DNA of 26,923 nucleotides from Burkholderiaceae bacterium (lineage in GTDB: Bacteria; Pseudomonadota; Gammaproteobacteria; Burkholderiales; Burkholderiaceae_C): NCBI GenBank assembly GCA_031276435.1, contig JAISNB010000050.1, forward strand, positions 1 to 26,923, given 5' to 3'. Numbering within the stretch: position 1 is the first letter of the stretch; every line of letters begins with the position of its first letter. Below the pieces are notes generated by a model that saw only the letters and a program-made list of their open reading frames with translations, made no database searches and had not been told where the DNA came from. Positions 23,132 to 26,923 of this stretch are shown piece by piece. Position numbers and translations under genes: made by a program.

Positions 23132-24222
23132 GCGCGCCGCCCCCCGAGCGCCGCCGCCAAGGCCCGTGCCGCCCGGTGGCGGCGCTGGCGCTCATGGCCC
23201 TGGCCTTGGCGGGCTGCGCCCACGCCCCCGGGCACGATGAAAACGCCGCCGCGCCCTCTGGCCATGCCCTCGGGAAAACCCTGGACGCGGATACCGCCAA
23301 CACCGCTGCCGCCGCCCCGGCGCTTGCCGTCAAACCGCCCCTGCGCGCGCTGAACGGGCGCATTGAAGGCTTGACGGGCCAGGGGCTGGTGCTCACCGAC
23401 GCGCTGGGCAACGTTGTCCGTCCTGTGGCCGGAGCCAGGCAATTCACATTCAGGGGCGGCCAGCCGTACATCCAGCCGGACGACCCGGTGCACCTGATCA
23501 TTGTCAAACAGCCCGCTGGCCAAGCGTGCGCCGTCGCCACCGAAGCGGGCCAGCCGCGACCGCTGATCCGCTGCGCGCCGACGCGTGCCAAAACCGCCAA
23601 AAAACCGCCCCCCGCCATGCGCGACTGCTTTCAGGTGTTTACGCAGCAAGGCGCTGTTTTTACCCTGGGTCGCAAAGTCAAGAACCAATGGGAGCCTTAC
23701 GCGCAAGTCACCATGGACTCCCTTGGAGCGCAGCGCCTGCACCACCGCACCTTCTTGCTGCCCGAAGGGCGGCAAGCCGCTGCGTTTGAATCCATCACCC
23801 TGCTGCAAGCGCAACCGTTGCCGCAGGCCATGGTCGAATTGATGCTCTCCTCGGAGGGTGAAGGCAGTCAGGGCGAGCGCACCCGCAGCGTGGGCAAATG
23901 GGGCGCCATGCCCCTGGACCTGCGCGTGGGCGAAGAGCGCCGCTACACCGTCATCGTCCAAAGCGCTGGCGCCGATGGCGTGAGCAGAACCGAAAGCCTG
24001 AAAAAAACCGTCCGGCTGGCGCGCATTGGCCCTCTTAAAACGCGCGCGGGCAGCTTTGCCCTGACCTGCCACCTGGTAGAGCGCGCCACCATCCATGGCC
24101 GCCAGCACATCTGGCAGACCTGGTATGCCCCCGGCTACGGCCCTGTGCGCCTGACCGGCCGCGCCCCGGGCATCCTCAATGAAAGCTTTGAAGCCCTGGA
24201 AATCCACCAAAGCCCAAAGTAA
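23128..24222 (+). CDS. Predicted lipoprotein of unknown function
   Basis: A 364-residue precursor with lipobox ALAGC (Cys30) after a basic, Ala/Leu-rich leader. A disordered Ala/Pro-rich linker precedes two folded-looking regions. One is around residues 70-150 (GRIEGLTGQGLVLTDALGNV), the other around 165-360, with a C-terminal beta-rich part (ALTCHLVERATIHGRQHIWQ, then WYAPGYGPVRLTGRAPG). The start is chosen by the ATGA overlap with the TPR gene and by the lipobox; the frame is open far upstream but overlaps the TPR gene. It is last of the four-gene unit, followed after 254 bp by a prepilin gene. No family recognised. Confidence 0.85.
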   Translation: MSAPPPERRRQGPCRPVAALALMALALAGCAHAPGHDENAAAPSGHALGKTLDADTANTAAAAPALAVKPPLRALNGRIEGLTGQGLVLTDALGNVVRPVAGARQFTFRGGQPYIQPDDPVHLIIVKQPAGQACAVATEAGQPRPLIRCAPTRAKTAKKPPPAMRDCFQVFTQQGAVFTLGRKVKNQWEPYAQVTMDSLGAQRLHHRTFLLPEGRQAAAFESITLLQAQPLPQAMVELMLSSEGEGSQGERTRSVGKWGAMPLDLRVGEERRYTVIVQSAGADGVSRTESLKKTVRLARIGPLKTRAGSFALTCHLVERATIHGRQHIWQTWYAPGYGPVRLTGRAPGILNESFEALEIHQSPK

Positions 24223-24476
24223 TGGCTTTTTGCGCGCGCGCCGCCGCTGGCCTGGCTGTTGTTGTGAAAAACGCAATAACTGCGCCCCATGCGTGGATTC
24301 AAAATCCGGTCGTGCGGCCAATCTGCTGTAAAATCGCGCTCGTCAGCTTACCCCAAAAAGTTGCCTGACGGCATTTCAGCCGAAGAGGGTCAGTGGTTTC
24401 TGGCGGGAGGAAAGGAGCAACAGGACACAACTGCGTCTTTTCCACTTAACCTTCACCAAGTTCCATGGAGTATCCA
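24223..24476 (+). promoter_or_regulatory. Upstream region of the prepilin gene
   Basis: A 254-bp gap between the lipoprotein and prepilin genes, probably carrying the pilin promoter. I could not pick a convincing -35/-10 pair or a sigma54-type site. No terminator hairpin with a T run was found, so read-through from the upstream operon is possible. Confidence 0.4.
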
Positions 24477-24764
24477 ATGCAAACAGGGTTAGTCAAAACG
24501 TCTTACTTTTCCAGGCTCAAACAGCGTGGACAAGGCATGACTGAATACATTATTATTACAGCGCTCATCGCCATCGCGGCCATTGTGGTGTTTGCCGCCT
24601 TTGGCGACACCGTCAAGAACCAGACCGCGGCCATGGCCAAGGAGTTGTCCGGGCAAGACGGCTCCGCTGCCAGCGACAAGGCCCGCGAGCGCGCGGACGC
24701 GGGCGAGAGCGCCGCCGCCGTCAAGGGCACCCTCAAGGAGTTCGCGGGCAAGCAAACGCAGTAA
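24477..24764 (+). CDS. Type IVb (Flp-like) prepilin
   Basis: A 95-residue prepilin. The class IVb cleavage motif is present: RG, then QGMTEY, so that Glu is +5 and Tyr +6 after cleavage behind Gly18. The hydrophobic pilin helix YIIITALIAIAAIVVFAAFG follows. The tail is charged and Ala-rich, ending GTLKEFAGKQTQ. It is longer than typical Flp pilins (about 50-70 residues). GGAG lies six bases before ATG 24477; the ATG at 24465 overlaps it and is not used. Prepilin peptidase (TadV type) would process it, but no such gene is in the window. The TadG-like gene downstream supports a Tad-type pilus or pseudopilus. Confidence 0.85.
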   Translation: MQTGLVKTSYFSRLKQRGQGMTEYIIITALIAIAAIVVFAAFGDTVKNQTAAMAKELSGQDGSAASDKARERADAGESAAAVKGTLKEFAGKQTQ

Positions 24765-24887
24765 GCCGCCGCTGCGCGTGCACCTGCAGCGCACTTGCGC
24801 AGGCGGGGCAAGAGCCGTTGGCCGTGTCCTCTGCACGGCAGCAGCGGCGCTTGTCCCGCTTTTTTTTCTCTCTCTGGCCGCTTGCAA

Positions 24888-24912
24888 AATCCCGCCAAGG
24901 CGGGATTTTTTT
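24888..24912 (+). terminator. Rho-independent terminator after the prepilin gene
   Basis: AATCCCGCC and GGCGGGATT form a nine-pair stem with a very tight loop, followed by a run of T residues. It lies 124 bp past the pilin stop and separates the pilin transcript from the TadG-like gene. Confidence 0.85.
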
Positions 24913-25030
24913 GGGACCGCGGGCACACCGCGCCACACTTGCGGCGCGCGCGGGCCGCCCCAGTCATTTTTTAAACCTTTGACTTCATTTCTGGCGCTGC
25001 CTGCCGGTTTAATCGACAAAATTAAAACTT

Positions 25031-25060
25031 TGGTGTTATGAATACTTTTTTCTAACACCA
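25031..25060. promoter_or_regulatory. Inverted repeat TGGTGTTA / TAACACCA
   Basis: A perfect 8-bp inverted repeat with a 14-bp AT-rich centre. The centre contains most of the first copy of the ATGAATACTTTT direct repeat. This looks like an operator; it is not followed by a T run, so a terminator is less likely. Confidence 0.55.
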
Positions 25061-25079
25061 CGGCAATATGAATACTTTT
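25038..25079. repeat. Two identical 12-bp direct repeats 30 bp apart
   Basis: ATGAATACTTTT occurs at 25038-25049 and again at 25068-25079. The 30-bp spacing is close to three helical turns, so two protein molecules could bind on one DNA face. Confidence 0.8.
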
Positions 25080-25295
25080 GCCTGACATTGTGGTGCGCAA
25101 AAGACAGGGCAAAATACAGGGGTATTTGCGCGCGCGGCGCGCGTGGGTAAAATCAGACCCCTGTGCCCGGGCGCGGGCGCAGTGGCCGCGGGCAGGGGCA
25201 AAAACGCCGGTGAAAGCGCCGCGCGCGCAAGGCCCGGATCTGGCGCGGCGGCGGAGGCGGGTCCATTTCAAAATTTCCTTGAAGGGCAAGGGCAG

Positions 25296-26852
25296 ATGGT
25301 TGCAAAGCATGATTTCTCGGTGTGGCAGCAGCGGCGGCGCGGCCAGCGGCACTCTGGCGCCAGTTTGCCCAGGCGCCTCATGGGCCAGACCATTTTGTGG
25401 TTTGTGGGCCTGATGGCCACCATGCTGCTGGTGGGCGTGGGCGTCTACAGCGTGGGCCAGGTCACCTCTGAAAAGCAAAAGGTCGTCAACGCCACCGACG
25501 CGGCGGCCTACTCGGGCGCTTTGGTGCAGGCGCGCGCGCTCAACTTCATCGCCTACGGCAACCGGGCCGAAATCGCCAACGAGGTGTTTCTGGCGCAAGC
25601 CGTCAGCTTTCACTCCTGGCTGCTGTACATGAAGACCACGGTAGAGACGCTGGACACCCTCACCGACATCTTGTACGCCATCCCCTTCGCGCAGGCCATC
25701 GCCGCCTTCATCGACGAGGTGCTGGGCATGGTCGCCGATGTGCTGGGAGAGATCGAGGGGGTTGTCGACGATTCGTTTGGAGCCGCCGTCGCGGATGTGG
25801 AGGAGTACGCCAGGGTACTCAACGACACATCAAGCGAGATCCTGAACGGGCGGGCGCTGGCCACTGCGGCCCAGCAGGCCGCCGACACGGTGCTGGCGCA
25901 AAACCTGGCCAACCAGAATGGCCGCCAGGACACGGCGCCCGTGGCCATCAAGAAGGCTGAACTGGGCGATCTGAACGCCGCGGTCTGGAATGGCGCCTTT
26001 GCCCAGTACACCAAAGACAAGCGCATCCACAATTCCGACGACGGGCGCAAGACCGCCGCCGACATTTTGCTGGCCTCGCGCGACGAATTTTCGACCGAGC
26101 GCGTTGGCCCCAGCGGCATTCTGGCGCCCATCATCGGCAACTTCAGCCTGGGCAGTTGCCCGCCCGTCGAAATCGGCTCCAGCCGCGATGGCCCCACCGT
26201 GCTGCGGGACTACGAGCGCTGGGAGGCGCAAGACACCTCCGAGTTTTATATCCGCGACGCTGTGACCAAGTGCGACAGCAACTCCATGCCCGTGGGCTGG
26301 GGCCGGGCCACGCTGGCTGACGATGAGGATGGAGACAGGGGCGAGGCGCGTACCAGCCCGCACTATCTGGCGGGGCTGCGGGCCTACAACGACGACGAGG
26401 CCCACCGGGAACACGGTGACTGGACAGGTGTCAAGGCGTTGTACGACCTGGAGCGCGACACGGCCAACGGGCGGCCCGTCAAACTGGAATTTGTTTTTCA
26501 TTACGCGGCGGCCAAGCGGGCCGGGCAGGTCAAGACCAACGACCAGTTGGGCTTTTTTGACAAAGACAACGCCACCCCGCACCTGGGCAACACCAAACTC
26601 AAGCCCAATTTGCAGAACAACGAGGTCGCCTCCATCGCCGCGGCCAAGGTGCACTTTGCGCGGCCCCGCAATGGCCCGGACTTCACGGGCCGGGACTTGT
26701 TCCGTGCCGATCCCCACCAGGAAGTGGGCAGTCTTTACAACCCCTACTGGCAAGTGCGGCTGACCACGCCCGCCGAACGGGCCATGGAACTGGTCTACGG
26801 CGTCGGCAACGCGGGTTTGTCGCGCTTCTCGCCCAACGCGCGCCTGCCATGA
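25296..26852 (+). CDS. TadG-like pilus assembly protein
   Basis: A 518-residue protein with a basic cytoplasmic N-terminus and a single membrane anchor (MGQTILWFVGLMATMLLVGV region, about residues 29-50). VYSVGQVTSEKQKVVNATDA follows, then AAYSGALVQARALNFIAYGN. This segment is typical of TadE/TadG-like (pilus assembly Flp/TadG) proteins, whose long C-terminal part is exported. The remainder (about 120-518) is a hydrophilic domain I do not recognise. I start at ATG 25296, with AAGGGCAAGGG upstream; earlier in-frame starts give only low-complexity sequence. Its TGA overlaps the ATG of a further gene, so it heads an operon running off the right edge. Confidence 0.82.
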   Translation: MVAKHDFSVWQQRRRGQRHSGASLPRRLMGQTILWFVGLMATMLLVGVGVYSVGQVTSEKQKVVNATDAAAYSGALVQARALNFIAYGNRAEIANEVFLAQAVSFHSWLLYMKTTVETLDTLTDILYAIPFAQAIAAFIDEVLGMVADVLGEIEGVVDDSFGAAVADVEEYARVLNDTSSEILNGRALATAAQQAADTVLAQNLANQNGRQDTAPVAIKKAELGDLNAAVWNGAFAQYTKDKRIHNSDDGRKTAADILLASRDEFSTERVGPSGILAPIIGNFSLGSCPPVEIGSSRDGPTVLRDYERWEAQDTSEFYIRDAVTKCDSNSMPVGWGRATLADDEDGDRGEARTSPHYLAGLRAYNDDEAHREHGDWTGVKALYDLERDTANGRPVKLEFVFHYAAAKRAGQVKTNDQLGFFDKDNATPHLGNTKLKPNLQNNEVASIAAAKVHFARPRNGPDFTGRDLFRADPHQEVGSLYNPYWQVRLTTPAERAMELVYGVGNAGLSRFSPNARLP

Positions 26853-26923
26853 ACAACGCCATGATGCAAGGAAACGCTGTGACGCAACGCAAGAACACCC
26901 CCACACGGCCATGGCTTGCTGCC
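26849..26923 (+). CDS. Partial gene, coupled to the TadG-like gene
   Basis: An ATG overlapping the previous stop (ATGA) opens a frame MNNAMMQGNAVTQRKNTPTR that runs to the window edge. It is too short to identify. By position it is probably another Tad/pseudopilus component (for example TadE-like). A second possible start is the GTG at 26879. Confidence 0.55.
   Translation, partial: MNNAMMQGNAVTQRKNTPTRPWLAA

Larger units (their letters stand above)
24913..25295. other. Control region between prepilin and TadG-like genes
   Basis: About 383 bp without a supported gene. Its AT-rich core (24965-25085) carries an inverted repeat and a phased direct repeat, listed separately. The last 150 bp are GC-rich; an in-frame extension of the downstream gene starts at 25143 but lacks a ribosome binding site. 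Confidence 0.5.

Noticed and set aside
22951..24321. 456-codon minus-strand frame opposite the second lipoprotein
   Set aside because: Composition is that of an antisense shadow; the plus-strand gene has a lipobox and a coupled start.
24223..24476. Sigma54 promoter for the prepilin
   Set aside because: No TGGC-N8-TTGC arrangement with correct spacing was found.
24489..25613. 374-codon minus-strand frame across the pilin and the control region
   Set aside because: It crosses a terminator hairpin and the TadG-like N-terminus, with low-complexity sequence and no homology seen.
1..26923. CRISPR array, rRNA genes, plasmid or phage origin
   Set aside because: No regularly spaced repeat array, rRNA sequence, iteron cluster or phage structural gene was seen on either strand.

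Overview
The window looks like a chromosomal segment of a high-GC betaproteobacterium, most likely Burkholderiales and perhaps Comamonadaceae. This rests on the fumC/murI pair, the tRNA-Cys and tRNA-Leu genes, a Burkholderiales-type trimeric porin, the tau ABC transporter and a Tad-like pilus locus. No 16S rRNA gene is present, so the genus is inference.

Left part (1-6300) is mostly core: fumarase C (minus) diverges from glutamate racemase (plus). A conserved acidic hypothetical protein, tRNA-Leu(UAA) and tRNA-Cys(GCA) follow on the minus strand. A strong sigma70-type promoter and a self-terminated, structured RNA candidate lie just upstream of tRNA-Cys. Next come azlC-azlD (branched-chain amino acid export), then a small exported His/Cys protein and a four-helix membrane protein, closed by a clear terminator.

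Middle part (6300-10150) holds lower-GC orphan genes, one of them frameshifted. It also has a palindromic MITE-like repeat, a LysR regulator, an AT-rich region with an operator-like inverted repeat and a possible leader peptide, and a porin gene that is out of frame at an 11-G homopolymer.

Region 10600-20000 is a decaying accessory island. It contains a 5'-truncated, frameshifted MobH/TraI-type ICE relaxase and remains of three toxin-antitoxin modules: prlF-yhaV, vapBC and a hipA fragment. The yhaV gene is split by an IS481-family element with a perfect CCTAGG target duplication. A roughly 100-bp carB-like scrap is fused behind the hipA fragment. An apparently intact tauABC taurine transporter and an unknown polytopic membrane protein sit inside this debris.

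Right part (20100-26923) looks functional and is the best candidate for a poorly described system. Four tightly packed genes (Ig-like lipoprotein, exported coiled-coil protein, large membrane-anchored TPR protein, second lipoprotein) precede a type IVb/Flp-like prepilin and a TadG-like protein. The cluster continues past the right edge. A 30-bp-phased repeat and inverted-repeat module lies between the pilin and the TadG-like gene. All functional statements come from reading motifs by eye; no database search was run.
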